Shown here: positions 15,086-23,487 of the stretch, one piece after another | Position numbering within the stretch: the first letter of the stretch is position 1 | How the letters are laid out: each line of letters begins with the position of its first letter | NCBI RefSeq assembly: GCF_031127805.1 | Contig: NZ_JARXHW010000009.1 | Coordinates: 50,932 to 114,931, forward strand | Reading direction: 5' to 3' | Length of the DNA stretch: 64,000 nucleotides | DNA from: Thalassobacterium maritimum | Lineage (GTDB): Bacteria; Verrucomicrobiota; Verrucomicrobiia; Opitutales; Coraliomargaritaceae | The notes under the pieces: model-generated | Databases searched by the model: none | Told to the model about the DNA's origin: nothing | What the model saw: the letters and a program-made list of their open reading frames with translations, nothing else | Translations under genes and position numbers: made by a program

Positions 15086-16639
15086 TTGTCGAAAGAAAAA
15101 TCGCTCTCGTCTGTGTCTAAGGCCAAGATCTTTGTCCTAGATACCAATGTTCTCCTGCACGATCCGCAGTGCCTCCATAAGTTTGAGGATAATACGATCG
15201 CCATACCAGTCGAAGTGCTGGAAGAGTTAGATGGCAAGAAATCGGCGCCTGGGGAGCTTGGCTTTTCCGCGCGTAAAATCCACCGTGATTTGCGTGCGCT
15301 CTTTGATGAAGGCTTGGAGACGCCGCCGGAACTCAATGGTCAGGGTAGCTCCGCGTTGAGCCGCAAACTCCCTAATGGTGGACGCCTGGTGGTGGTGATT
15401 AACGACTATATGGTTGCGGGAGAGAGCGAGAGCGAAGTGCTGAATCGTCTCAAGGCCACCTTGGTCAATTTGGAGAAAATGGATAGCCGGATCTTGGCCT
15501 CCGTCTTTTTTCTGAAGGAGGTCTGCCCCGATAGTCGAGTGATTTTAGTCACCAAGGACGCCAATATGGCGCTGAAGGGCATCGCCTTGGGCTTAGAAGT
15601 TCAGGATTACATGAACGACAAGGTCACCACTGCCAAACTGGGGGGTGGGTGTAAGACGATCAAAGTTGAGAATGCGGACTATGAGCGTTTTTTGGAAGAG
15701 CAGGGGGTGGACCTCTCGCCGGAGCTGACCAGCCACCTGTATCTTAATGAGTATATTTACATTAGTAATGGCGAGTTCAGTGAGCCTGCACGTTATCGTG
15801 GGGATGGGCAGGTGGATGCCCTGATCCTGGGCACCGATGTCGGGGTGAAAATTCCGAAAGGCATACGTATTTACCCGCTCAATTCGGAGCAGCGAATGCT
15901 GATGGATGCGCTGCTGGATGAAGACATTAAGCTCGTGACCTGCAGCGGTAAGGCGGGCACGGGTAAAACCTTGGTCTCGATTGCGATGGCACTCTTTCAA
16001 ACCATCGGTGAGGACAATTTGTATGAGCGTGTCTTTATCTCGCGTCCTCTGGTCAATATCGGCAAGGATACCGGCGCGCTGCCGGGCACTTTGGAGGAAA
16101 AAATGGCGCCTTACATTGCACCGTTTTTCGATAATTTAGAGGTGCTCTTTAGTAATCGCAAAGTGGTGAAGCAAGAAGAGCCCACGAATGAGGATGCGCA
16201 CATCAATCGAATCACCTCGACGCGTAAGCGTAAGAAGGCGATGGCGAAACTGGCCAAGCAACCTTCAAAGCAGGAGAGCGCTGAAGAGGAAAATAAGCCG
16301 CGCAAGCCCTTTCAGTTCCTATTTGATTACGGCATGGTTGAGGTGGAAGCGATGACCTTTATTCGCGGCCGTTCGCTCTCGAATACGATTTTTATTATTG
16401 ATGAAGCGCAGAATCTAACACCGCATGAGGCCAAGACAGTTGTCAGCCGCATGGCTGAGGGCTCGAAGGTGATCCTGCTTGGAGATCCGTATCAGGTGGA
16501 TAGTATGTTCTTGGATGCGTGGTCCAATGGTCTGGTGCACACCGCGCAGCGCCTCAAGGGCACGGAGATCACCGCCCACTTGGAGCTGAGCACAGGAGTG
16601 CGCTCCGAGTTGGCGGACCTCGCGGCAGATCTGTTGTAG
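15086..16639 (+). CDS. PIN–PhoH ATPase (YlaK/PhoH-like)
   Basis: A 517-residue two-domain protein. The N-terminal PIN nuclease domain starts KIFVLDTNVLLHDP with Asp19 and has further acidic residues. The C-terminal PhoH-type P-loop ATPase has CSGKAGTGKTLVS (~288-300) and FIIDEAQNLTPHEAKT as Walker B. A Lys/Arg-rich insert (~375-410) interrupts the ATPase domain. PIN–PhoH proteins are linked to RNA unwinding and cleavage. The start is a TTG at 15086 (MSKEKSLSS…); a GTG at 15113 is an alternative. Its TAG stop falls inside the GTAG head of a REP repeat, so the repeat defines the end of the gene. Confidence 0.9.
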   Translation: MSKEKSLSSVSKAKIFVLDTNVLLHDPQCLHKFEDNTIAIPVEVLEELDGKKSAPGELGFSARKIHRDLRALFDEGLETPPELNGQGSSALSRKLPNGGRLVVVINDYMVAGESESEVLNRLKATLVNLEKMDSRILASVFFLKEVCPDSRVILVTKDANMALKGIALGLEVQDYMNDKVTTAKLGGGCKTIKVENADYERFLEEQGVDLSPELTSHLYLNEYIYISNGEFSEPARYRGDGQVDALILGTDVGVKIPKGIRIYPLNSEQRMLMDALLDEDIKLVTCSGKAGTGKTLVSIAMALFQTIGEDNLYERVFISRPLVNIGKDTGALPGTLEEKMAPYIAPFFDNLEVLFSNRKVVKQEEPTNEDAHINRITSTRKRKKAMAKLAKQPSKQESAEEENKPRKPFQFLFDYGMVEVEAMTFIRGRSLSNTIFIIDEAQNLTPHEAKTVVSRMAEGSKVILLGDPYQVDSMFLDAWSNGLVHTAQRLKGTEITAHLELSTGVRSELADLAADLL

Positions 16640-16796
16640 CGATGTGACGCCAGTCGCGTCCTGTGCGGGGCAGGAATTCAACATTGGACGTTTCCCGAGA
16701 CCTCGCTCCACCTTCGCTCTCCGAGCTTCGGCGGACAAGTAGCGCGAGTTCGCTACGGTGCTGTGTTTTTTGTAGCGATGCGACGCCAGTCGCGTC
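16636..16796 (+). repeat. REP-type repeats upstream of the RAYT transposase
   Basis: Two copies (16636-16660 and 16772-16796) of a 25-nt element consist of GTAGC followed by an 8-bp stem (GATGCGAC / GTCGCGTC) with loop GCCA. Between them are a CATTGGACGTTTCC tract and a second palindrome, GTAGCG…CGCTAC (16739-16756). A GTAG tetranucleotide at the foot of a hairpin is the hallmark of REP elements recognised by RAYT proteins, and the RAYT gene starts 57 bp later. Confidence 0.75.
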
Positions 16797-16852
16797 CCTT
16801 ATCTTCGCTCCTTTAGGCTTGAGTTATTATCGGATTTCTGGAGCCTATCTGC

Positions 16853-17395
16853 ATGGACGAGCTAGAATATAAGGGTGGCTTGAAGCGTCTGGATTCTAGC
16901 TATTACGAGGGTATTAGTTTTGTCCATTGGACCATGTGCTTGAAGGACCATGCGACGGGGTGGCTAGATCCAGCCCATCATGCCGCTTTGCGTGAGATTT
17001 GCCTGCACGCATTCGCTCGTGAGTTTTTATGTTGCCCGGCGTACTGCCTGATGCCGAATCATGGTCACTTTCTGTTGGTTGGATATGATGTTCGAGCTCA
17101 ACAACGGGCAGCCATTCGTTGGATGCGACGCGAGTGGAACCTGTTGCTGTCGCCTTTAAAACTGCAGCACCAACCCTATGAGAGTGTGTTGCGTGAGTTC
17201 GATCGTTCTCGCGAAGCATTTGCGTCTGTGGCTGTTTATATTCTGCGTAACGCCGAGCGGGCTGAACTAGTTGAAGACTGGCGGGAATGGCTTTATGCGG
17301 GAGCACTCTTCCCCGGGTATCCTAAGTTGGATCCGAGGAAGGTGCACTTCTGGGAAGATTTTTGGAAGGCTTACCAGAAGCATCTGAGCGCGTAA
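16853..17395 (+). CDS. REP-associated tyrosine transposase (RAYT, Y1/IS200-like)
   Basis: The 180-residue protein carries YCLMPNHGHFLLVG (~64-77), the H-x-H metal site of HUH/Y1 transposases (His70, His72). It also has the downstream VAVYILRNAERAELV (~127-140) with the presumed catalytic Tyr129. This is the RAYT/TnpA-REP family layout (PF01797-type). RAYTs are domesticated IS200/IS605 relatives that cut and join single-stranded REP DNA. It is flanked on both sides by GTAG-headed palindromes, exactly the arrangement of a REPtron. Length is normal and the motif residues are intact, so it may be active. Confidence 0.8.
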   Translation: MDELEYKGGLKRLDSSYYEGISFVHWTMCLKDHATGWLDPAHHAALREICLHAFAREFLCCPAYCLMPNHGHFLLVGYDVRAQQRAAIRWMRREWNLLLSPLKLQHQPYESVLREFDRSREAFASVAVYILRNAERAELVEDWREWLYAGALFPGYPKLDPRKVHFWEDFWKAYQKHLSA

Positions 17396-17409
17396 ATGTC
17401 GGGATATTT

Positions 17410-17765
17410 GTAGCGATGCGACGCCAGTCGCGTCTGCTGCGGCCAGGAATTCAACATTGGGCGTTGAGCGTTGGATGTTCGACGTTCCCCGGGACCTCGC
17501 TAGCGCGAGTTCGCTACGGTACGGTGTTTTTTGTAGAGATGCGCCGCCAGTCGCGTCCTGTGCGGGGCAGGAATTCAACATTGTTCGTCGAACGTTGTAT
17601 GCTCGACGTTCCGCGAGACCTCGCTCCACCTTCGCTCTCCGAGCTTCGGCGGACAAGTAGCGCGAGTTCGCTACGGATTGAGGTGTAGCGATGCGCCGCC
17701 AGTCACGTCCTGTGCGGGGCAGGAATTCAACATTGTACGTTGAACGTTGGACGTTCGACGTTCCC
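17410..17765 (+). repeat. REP-type repeat cluster downstream of the RAYT gene
   Basis: Three copies of the GTAG-headed hairpin lie at 17410-17434, 17533-17557 and 17685-17709, the latter two with base changes. They are interleaved with GAATTCAACATTG…GTTGAACGTTGGACG-type tracts and two GTAGCG…CGCTAC palindromes (near 17501-17516 and 17657-17674). The same composite unit recurs at 22026-22450. Confidence 0.75.
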
Positions 17766-17773
17766 AAGTTATA

Positions 17774-17809
17774 TAAAAAAGGCGGACTTGCTTTCGCAGG
17801 TCCGCCTTG
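17774..17809 (-). terminator. Rho-independent terminator of glyA
   Basis: On the minus strand a 9-bp GC-rich stem (arms 17800-17808 and 17779-17787) with a ~12-nt loop is followed by a T-run. It lies 23 nt after the glyA stop. Confidence 0.85.
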
Positions 17810-17831
17810 GATTTAAATTATAAGCGTTGCC

Positions 17832-19115
17832 TTAGTAAGGTAGTGGATATTTTGCGGCAAGCTCAGCGACGCGTGCTTTGACGTCTTCGAGTGCTGCGTC
17901 CAGACCGTCGGTGTCGATGGCTTTCAGCACGGTGTCGATGCAGTCGGCGATGGTGACCATGTCGGCTTCAACGAAGCCGCGGCTGGTGACCGCCGGTGTG
18001 CCGAGGCGAATGCCGGATGCTTTGAAAGGAGAGCGTGTCTCGAAGGGCACGGTGTTCTTGTTGCAAGTGATGTGCGCGCGATCGAGCGTCTCTTGCGCGA
18101 CCTTGGCTGTGAGGTCAGGCAGGTTTTCGCGTAGGTCGACCAAGAAAAGGTGATTGTCGGAACCCCCGGAGATGAGCTTGTAGCCACGTTCCATCATGGC
18201 TGCCGCGAGTGCTTGCGAGTTTTTGACGATTTGAGCGGCGTAGTCCTTGAAGCTGGGCTTGAGGGCTTCACCGAAGCAGACTGCTTTGGCTGCGATGACG
18301 TGCATGAGCGGTCCGCCTTGGCCACCTGGGAACATTGCAGAGTCGATGATTTTTGCGTGCTCGGCTTTGCAAAGAATCAGGCCGCCACGTGGGCCGCGTA
18401 GGGTCTTGTGCGTGGTGGTGGTGACGAAGTCGGCGTGTGGCACAGGAGAAGGATGAACGCCTGCGGCGACCAACCCTGCGATGTGAGCAATGTCGGCGAA
18501 GAGATAGGCGCCGACGGAGCGAGCGATTTCGCCCATACGTTCGAAGTCGATGATGCGTGAGTAAGCGGATGCGCCTACAGTGATCATTTTGGGCTTTTCC
18601 TTTTCGGCCACTGCAGCGAGTTCGTCGTAGTTAATCAGGCCGGTGTCTTCGCCGACGCCATATTGCACGAATTCGTAGAGTTTGCCCGAGAAATTGACGG
18701 GGCTGCCGTGTGTGAGGTGTCCGCCGTGGGCGAGGTTCATGCCCAGCACCTTGTCGCCTGGTTGGAGCACGGAGGTGTAGACTGCGAAATTAGCTTGCGA
18801 GCCAGAGTGGGGCTGCACGTTTGCGTGATCCGCGCCGAAGAGTTCTTTGGCGCGCTCGATGGCGAGGCGCTCGACGACATCGACGTGTTCGCAACCACCA
18901 TACCAGCGTTTGCCGGGATAGCCTTCAGCGTATTTGTTGGTCAGGATGCTGCCTTGAGCTTCCATGACGGCTGGGTAAGTGAAATTTTCCGACGCGATGA
19001 GCTCGATGTGGCTTTCTTGGCGTTGACGCTCGGCAGCGATGGCGGCGGCGATTTCAGGATCGATTGCGGCGATCGGGTTGGCGTTGAGGGCGGGATTGGA
19101 TGTTGCTGTGCTCAT
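17832..19115 (-). CDS. glyA: Serine hydroxymethyltransferase
   Basis: The 427-residue enzyme starts at ATG 19113-19115 (MSTATSNPALNANPIAAIDPEI). Family landmarks are HIELIASENFTYPAVMEAQGS, KRWYGGCEHVD, NVQPHSGSQANFAVY and the PLP-lysine motif VTTTTHKTLRGPRGG, followed by the IRLGTPAVTSRGF region. It interconverts serine and glycine while charging tetrahydrofolate with a one-carbon unit. It lies 40 bp downstream of a secreted protein gene on the same strand and has its own terminator. Confidence 0.97.
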   Translation of the reverse strand: MSTATSNPALNANPIAAIDPEIAAAIAAERQRQESHIELIASENFTYPAVMEAQGSILTNKYAEGYPGKRWYGGCEHVDVVERLAIERAKELFGADHANVQPHSGSQANFAVYTSVLQPGDKVLGMNLAHGGHLTHGSPVNFSGKLYEFVQYGVGEDTGLINYDELAAVAEKEKPKMITVGASAYSRIIDFERMGEIARSVGAYLFADIAHIAGLVAAGVHPSPVPHADFVTTTTHKTLRGPRGGLILCKAEHAKIIDSAMFPGGQGGPLMHVIAAKAVCFGEALKPSFKDYAAQIVKNSQALAAAMMERGYKLISGGSDNHLFLVDLRENLPDLTAKVAQETLDRAHITCNKNTVPFETRSPFKASGIRLGTPAVTSRGFVEADMVTIADCIDTVLKAIDTDGLDAALEDVKARVAELAAKYPLPY

Positions 19116-19155
19116 TGTTTGAGTGGTTTGAAAATAGTGCTTGGGCGAGGTTGGT

Positions 19156-20667
19156 TTAGAAGGGCCAGATCCATTCGCGGGCGGAGGATTTTTTCGCAGC
19201 GGGAGCTTCTGGCTCGGCTGTTGGGGTCGCGGCATCGGGACTTGGAGCAGGTGTTGCTGCGGCAGTTGTGGTCGTGCTGTCGTCTGCTGTGTCGGCTTCG
19301 CTTGTTGCGGGGGCGGTTTTTTCGCTCCAGAAGGGCCACCACCATGGATCCGTCTCGCGGGCTTCTTCGTATTCCTCGGCCAGCATCGCGTCGGGGGAGG
19401 GCGCGGCTTCGTTTTCGCCAAAGGGCCATGCCCAGCGTGCAAAGGTGCGTCCCCAGCCGCTGTCTTGTTGCTGAGCGGGGTCGATGCCAGCGGCCTCGGC
19501 CAGTGTAATCATTTGCTGCGCTACGTCGGCACGCCCTTTCAGGTGCTCCGCAAGTTTACTGCTGTCAGTGGGGGCGGCGGCGCGAGTGCGTGTGGGCACG
19601 CCGTCCAGTGGGCGGCCTGGCTTGTATTCGTAGATGACAAAGCCGCGTCCGATGGGGCTTAGGATTTTGCGCATACCATTGTCCCAGCGCATGAAAATGT
19701 CCTGTCCTTGCATCCTCCAGTCGCCCTCTAGCTTGCGATCCAGTGAAGTGTTGAGATTCCCGAAACGCGCGATTTCGACGCGCTCAAAGGAGTTGTCTGA
19801 GAGCTTGATGAGCCAGTTGCCGCGATAGAACGCCAGTGCGTTTTTACGACTGGAAAAGGCAATGCCACCAGTGTGAACCTCGCGTTCCGACTGGTAGTTG
19901 GCCATCCATGCGCTCGGAACTTTGTTCTCGATGGTGCGAGCCGCTGGGCGCACTTCGCTTTCGTCGTCTTCAATGATTTGTCCGGCTGCAATGATTTTGT
20001 AGCTAAATTCACGCTTGTTTGGGCGGAGGATGGAGTATTGTCCGCTGTCCCATGCGATATGCAGTTCGCTGCCTTGTTTGGCCCAGGAGCCGCGTAGGCC
20101 GTCTTGACCGCCTGCGGTGGTGGCTGCGGAGCGATCAGGCTCGATGAGCACATACTCCGCTTCGGCATCAGATTGGCCGATCTTCCAAATGCCGAAGTAG
20201 CCTTTTGCTTTGTCACGGTCGGAGGTTAGTTGGCTCTCCTTCGTGGGCGCTTTGGCCCATTGGCCTAGAATCTCGGAGGGGACCTGTTGGGCCTTTACGG
20301 TGTAGCGTTCATTGCCACTATTGTCGAGGTGGGTGATGGCGAAACCTAGCTTGTCGCGTAGAATGCGGTGTTGGCTACCGTCGGACCACTGTAGAGTGGC
20401 GCTCTCTGCGGTGCTACTCCAGCTGCCTTGGTAAACGCTGCGGTCGCTGTTGTCGCCCCAGAAATATGAGGCGCGCCCTTGGCTTTTGACTAATAAGACC
20501 AGTGCCCCTTGGTTCGGAGTCTCGATCTGCCAAGTGCCACGAAAGAGGTCGTTACTGCTTTGTGCGTGAGTGCTTTGGCTAAGTAAGCTGAAGATCGCCA
20601 GACCGCAGAAAAGGACGGCGAGGGGTCGAAAAAACTGTGTGCATCTCTGCGCGGAGAATAAAATCAT
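19156..20667 (-). CDS. Secreted repeat protein with Trp-Pro-Phe-rich C-terminus
   Basis: I do not recognise a named family. The 503-residue product has a signal peptide (~1-35, ending THAQ). Three related modules each contain a 'G-x-W … L-x-W-D/S-x-G … I-L-x-x' pattern: SATLQWSDGSQHRILRD, SELHIAWDSGQYSILRP and DIFMRWDNGMRKILSP. They look like repeated small beta-barrel (lipocalin-like) units. The C-terminal ~100 residues are Ala/Pro/Thr/Glu-rich and hold three aromatic patches (WAWPFGE, WWWPFWSE, WIWPF at the very end). The location is periplasmic or outer membrane. The regular spacing of the WPF patches suggests a surface- or protein-binding tail. Confidence 0.75.
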   Translation of the reverse strand: MILFSAQRCTQFFRPLAVLFCGLAIFSLLSQSTHAQSSNDLFRGTWQIETPNQGALVLLVKSQGRASYFWGDNSDRSVYQGSWSSTAESATLQWSDGSQHRILRDKLGFAITHLDNSGNERYTVKAQQVPSEILGQWAKAPTKESQLTSDRDKAKGYFGIWKIGQSDAEAEYVLIEPDRSAATTAGGQDGLRGSWAKQGSELHIAWDSGQYSILRPNKREFSYKIIAAGQIIEDDESEVRPAARTIENKVPSAWMANYQSEREVHTGGIAFSSRKNALAFYRGNWLIKLSDNSFERVEIARFGNLNTSLDRKLEGDWRMQGQDIFMRWDNGMRKILSPIGRGFVIYEYKPGRPLDGVPTRTRAAAPTDSSKLAEHLKGRADVAQQMITLAEAAGIDPAQQQDSGWGRTFARWAWPFGENEAAPSPDAMLAEEYEEARETDPWWWPFWSEKTAPATSEADTADDSTTTTAAATPAPSPDAATPTAEPEAPAAKKSSAREWIWPF

Positions 20668-20705
20668 AACTAGTGCCTATTTTTCACAGTCGCAACAGGC
20701 AAGAA

Positions 20706-21491
20706 TTATTCCTGAGGCCTGCCGATTCTGGAGAAGTTTAAGAGGCTACGGCTAATGCGTCCGCTGTCGAGCACTGCGCGGTCAGATTCGGGGTGCGGTT
20801 CGACCACCGTGCCGTCGGAATACCGGAAACTGTATTTACCTGGACTCGTTTCGGCGAAGAGACTGCCGAGCTGTAGCTTGGCTGGGAAGGTTTCGACCAC
20901 GGGAGTATCTGCTGTCGTCTCCAGGGGGAAGTTGATATTGACGACGCTGCCAATGTAGGCGGATTTGTTTTTGAGCGTGTCGAGAGCCATTTGGGCGGCA
21001 TGGGCTGCGGCTTCTTTCAGTGATGCATTAAACGCTTCGTTGCCTTGGCCATTCGCATCGCGGATGGAGTCAAATAGGTGGTTGGGCACACTCTGGCTAA
21101 AGGCAATCGCGGGTAAATCCCACAGTACGCCCTCGATCGCACCGGCGACCGTGCCCGAGCTGAGGATTAAAGTTTCGGTGGTATTGAATCCGATATTGAT
21201 ACCCGATAATACGATGTCTGGCTTTTCGGGCAATAAATTGCCGAGTGCTATATTGACGCAGTCTGAGGGAGTTCCGCTAATGGCCCAGGCTTGTACGCCA
21301 GCTGCGAAATAGGATGGGCTGTCGATGACTTCAATCTCGCCGTGGCGCGTCATGCAACGGCCGGTCCAGCTTTGCTCAAAGGCAGGCGCAGCGACCGAAA
21401 CACGAAAATGCGGGAGCAGCGCCTCGACGAGGCGGTGAAGAAAGGCGGACTGAATGCCGTCGTCGTTAGTGATGAGTGCGTGTGGTTTCAT
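20706..21491 (-). CDS. surE: 5'-nucleotidase SurE
   Basis: The 261-residue protein opens with the SurE metal-binding motif ALITNDDGIQS (Asp10, Asp11). It contains VAAPAFEQSWTGRCMT, AISGTPSDCVNIAL and the DIVLSGINIGFN…SGTVAGAIEG core, all diagnostic for the SurE phosphatase family that dephosphorylates nucleoside monophosphates. It starts 15 bp after the thioesterase stop, so the two are likely one transcription unit. Confidence 0.93.
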   Translation of the reverse strand: MKPHALITNDDGIQSAFLHRLVEALLPHFRVSVAAPAFEQSWTGRCMTRHGEIEVIDSPSYFAAGVQAWAISGTPSDCVNIALGNLLPEKPDIVLSGINIGFNTTETLILSSGTVAGAIEGVLWDLPAIAFSQSVPNHLFDSIRDANGQGNEAFNASLKEAAAHAAQMALDTLKNKSAYIGSVVNINFPLETTADTPVVETFPAKLQLGSLFAETSPGKYSFRYSDGTVVEPHPESDRAVLDSGRISRSLLNFSRIGRPQE

Positions 21492-21506
21492 TGGTTTATA
21501 TTGGGC

Positions 21507-21968
21507 TTAAACCCCCTTAGGTCGTTGGAGCACTTCGGCCGGTGCTTCAGTGATGCGTGCGCGCACGTGCTCGGGTAACTCGACAGATTTGAGTGCGCCG
21601 TCTTCGCACAGTTGCGCTAAGATCGTTGTCATGTGCCCTTTACCAGCCTGTGTGCGGGAGCCATCTTGATTGTGGCGGAAAATGCGGAACTGGTAGTCGA
21701 TCGCTCGATCTTTAACCGATTTGACAGCGAGGTGGATGTCGATGGTATCGCCAAAGCGCAGTGGTGCAGAGAATTTACACTCCGCTCGGGCGCGTGGCCA
21801 GCCGACCAGTTCGCCTGGCTTTGTACGAATGAGGTCTACACCCGCGGCTTCGAAAAAGTCGCGTTCGGCCGTTTCCATGTACTTAAAAAAATTAGAGAAA
21901 TGGACAAGTCCCGCCATGTCGGTTTCCGAAAACTCGATACGGCGGGTGGAAGTGTGTTCGTAAGGCAT
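21507..21968 (-). CDS. Acyl-CoA thioesterase, 4HBT hotdog fold
   Basis: The 153-residue protein starts MPYEHTSTRRIEFSETDMAG. The pattern IEFSETDMAGLVHFSNFFKYMETAERDFF is the 4-hydroxybenzoyl-CoA thioesterase (YbgC-like) hotdog motif with the catalytic Asp. Family members hydrolyse acyl-CoA thioesters; the substrate is not evident. I chose ATG 21966-21968, since extensions upstream would need a TTG start and encode no family sequence. It leads the surE operon, and just upstream lies the composite repeat array. Confidence 0.85.
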   Translation of the reverse strand: MPYEHTSTRRIEFSETDMAGLVHFSNFFKYMETAERDFFEAAGVDLIRTKPGELVGWPRARAECKFSAPLRFGDTIDIHLAVKSVKDRAIDYQFRIFRHNQDGSRTQAGKGHMTTILAQLCEDGALKSVELPEHVRARITEAPAEVLQRPKGV

Positions 21969-22025
21969 GCGTGGCAGTGATGCCGTTGCTGACGCGAAAG
22001 GCAATCTCAGGAGTCATTTTTGTCT

Positions 22026-22450
22026 GTAGCGATGCGACGCCAGTCGCGTCCTGTTCGGGGCAGGAATTCAACATTGGACGTTGAGCGTTGGATGTTCGAC
22101 GTTCCTCGAGACCTCGCTCCACCTTCGCTCTCCGAGCTTCGGCGCACAAGTAGCGCGAGTTCGCTACGGTGCTGTGTTTTTTTTGTAGCGATGCGACGCC
22201 AGTCGCGTCCTGTGCGGCCAGGAATTCAACATTGGATGTTGAGCGTTGGATGTTCGACGTTCCCCGAGACCTCGCTCCACCTTCGCTCTCCGAGCTTCGG
22301 CGGACAAGTAGCGCGAGTTCGCTACGGTGCTGTGTTTTTTTGTAGCGATGCGACGCCAGTCGCGTCTGTGCGGCCAGGAATTCAACATTGGACGTTGAAC
22401 GTTGAACGTTGGACGTTTCCCGAGACCTCGCCAGCGCGAGATCGCTACAG
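22026..22450 (+). repeat. Tandem composite REP array, ~157-bp period
   Basis: Three near-identical units start at 22026, 22185 and 22342. Each comprises the GTAG-headed hairpin, a GAATTCAACATTGGACG…GTTCGACGTTCC tract, a CTCCACCTTCGCTCTCCGAG tract, and a GTAGCG…CGCTAC palindrome (22150-22167, 22308-22325, variant near 22432-22449). The last palindrome supplies the stop codon of the transaldolase gene on the other strand. The array has the same components as those flanking the RAYT gene. Confidence 0.8.
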
Positions 22451-23401
22451 TTTATTCGCTACGATTTCGCGCACCTTGACCATGTCCTGACCGAATACGC
22501 GGATGCCTTGCGAGAGCTTTTCGGTCGCCATGGCGTCTTCGTTCATGAGCCAGCGGAAGGATTTCTCACTTACGTCCAGGCGCTCGATGTCGGCACTCTT
22601 GGCGCTTTGAGCGTCTAGTTTGCGTTCGACGGCTTCGTCCATGCCTTGTAGCTCTTCCAGTAGGTTCGGGCTGATCGTGAGTAGATCGCAGCCTGCCAGT
22701 TCCAGGATTTCGCCGAGGTTGCGGAAGCTGGCTCCCATGACTTCGGTTTCATAGCCGAACTTTTTATAATAGGTGTAGATTTCCTTGACGCTTAGAATGC
22801 CAGGGTCGTTGGAGCGGTCGTAGCTGGTGTCGGTGTTGGCTTTATACCAGTCTAGGATGCGTCCGACAAAGGGGGATATGAGTTGCGCGCCCGCTTCGGC
22901 GCAGGCCACGGCTTGGGCGAGCGAGAAGAGGAGTGTCATGTTACAGCGTATGCCTTCTTGCTGTAGTATTTCAGCGGCGCGTATGCCTTCCCAAGTGGAT
23001 GCGATTTTGATTAGCACGCGCTCGCGCTGGATGCCTGCGGCTTCGTAAAGAGCGATCAATTCGCGGGCTTTGGCTACGGTGGCTTCTGTGTCGAAAGACA
23101 AACGGGCATCCACTTCGGTCGAAACACGCCCTGGCACGATCTCCAGAATCTTGAGGCCGAAGCCGACCAGCAGGTGGTCGATGACGAGGTCAATACGTTC
23201 TTCGCCAGTTGCTGTGGATTCGGTCGTGGACTGGATGGCGTCCTCGAGCACGCTGGCATATTCCGCTTTTTGCAGTGCTTTGAGGATGAGCGAAGGATTT
23301 GTGGTCGCATCCTGTGGCGTATAGGCCGCGAGTGTTTCAAAGTCGCCAGTATCTGCGACTACTGTGGTGAGTTCTTTGAGGGAATCGAGTGTATTTGACA
23401 T
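22445..23401 (-). CDS. tal: Transaldolase
   Basis: The 318-residue enzyme has the family signature DATTNPSLILKA (~30-41), the Schiff-base lysine motif RVLIKIASTWEGI, CNMTLLFSLAQAVACAEAGA and SPFVGRILDW. Length and motifs match the TalB-type enzyme of the non-oxidative pentose phosphate pathway, which moves a dihydroxyacetone unit between sugar phosphates. The TAG stop is formed by the GTAG of the neighbouring palindromic repeat. Confidence 0.96.
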   Translation of the reverse strand: MSNTLDSLKELTTVVADTGDFETLAAYTPQDATTNPSLILKALQKAEYASVLEDAIQSTTESTATGEERIDLVIDHLLVGFGLKILEIVPGRVSTEVDARLSFDTEATVAKARELIALYEAAGIQRERVLIKIASTWEGIRAAEILQQEGIRCNMTLLFSLAQAVACAEAGAQLISPFVGRILDWYKANTDTSYDRSNDPGILSVKEIYTYYKKFGYETEVMGASFRNLGEILELAGCDLLTISPNLLEELQGMDEAVERKLDAQSAKSADIERLDVSEKSFRWLMNEDAMATEKLSQGIRVFGQDMVKVREIVANKL

Positions 23402-23487
23402 AGACGTGGAAGCTTACACGTGAAGCGATTTGGAGCAAATTTGTTTTGCGGGTTTTGCATGAGTTTAACACATGCTCCGCTCGAATC

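Noticed and set aside
18663..19508. Long frame antisense to glyA and its neighbour
   Set aside because: It crosses two well-supported genes on the other strand and has no domain of its own.
22026..22450. CRISPR array
   Set aside because: The repeats are ~157 bp tandem units with no unique spacers of regular length and no cas genes nearby.
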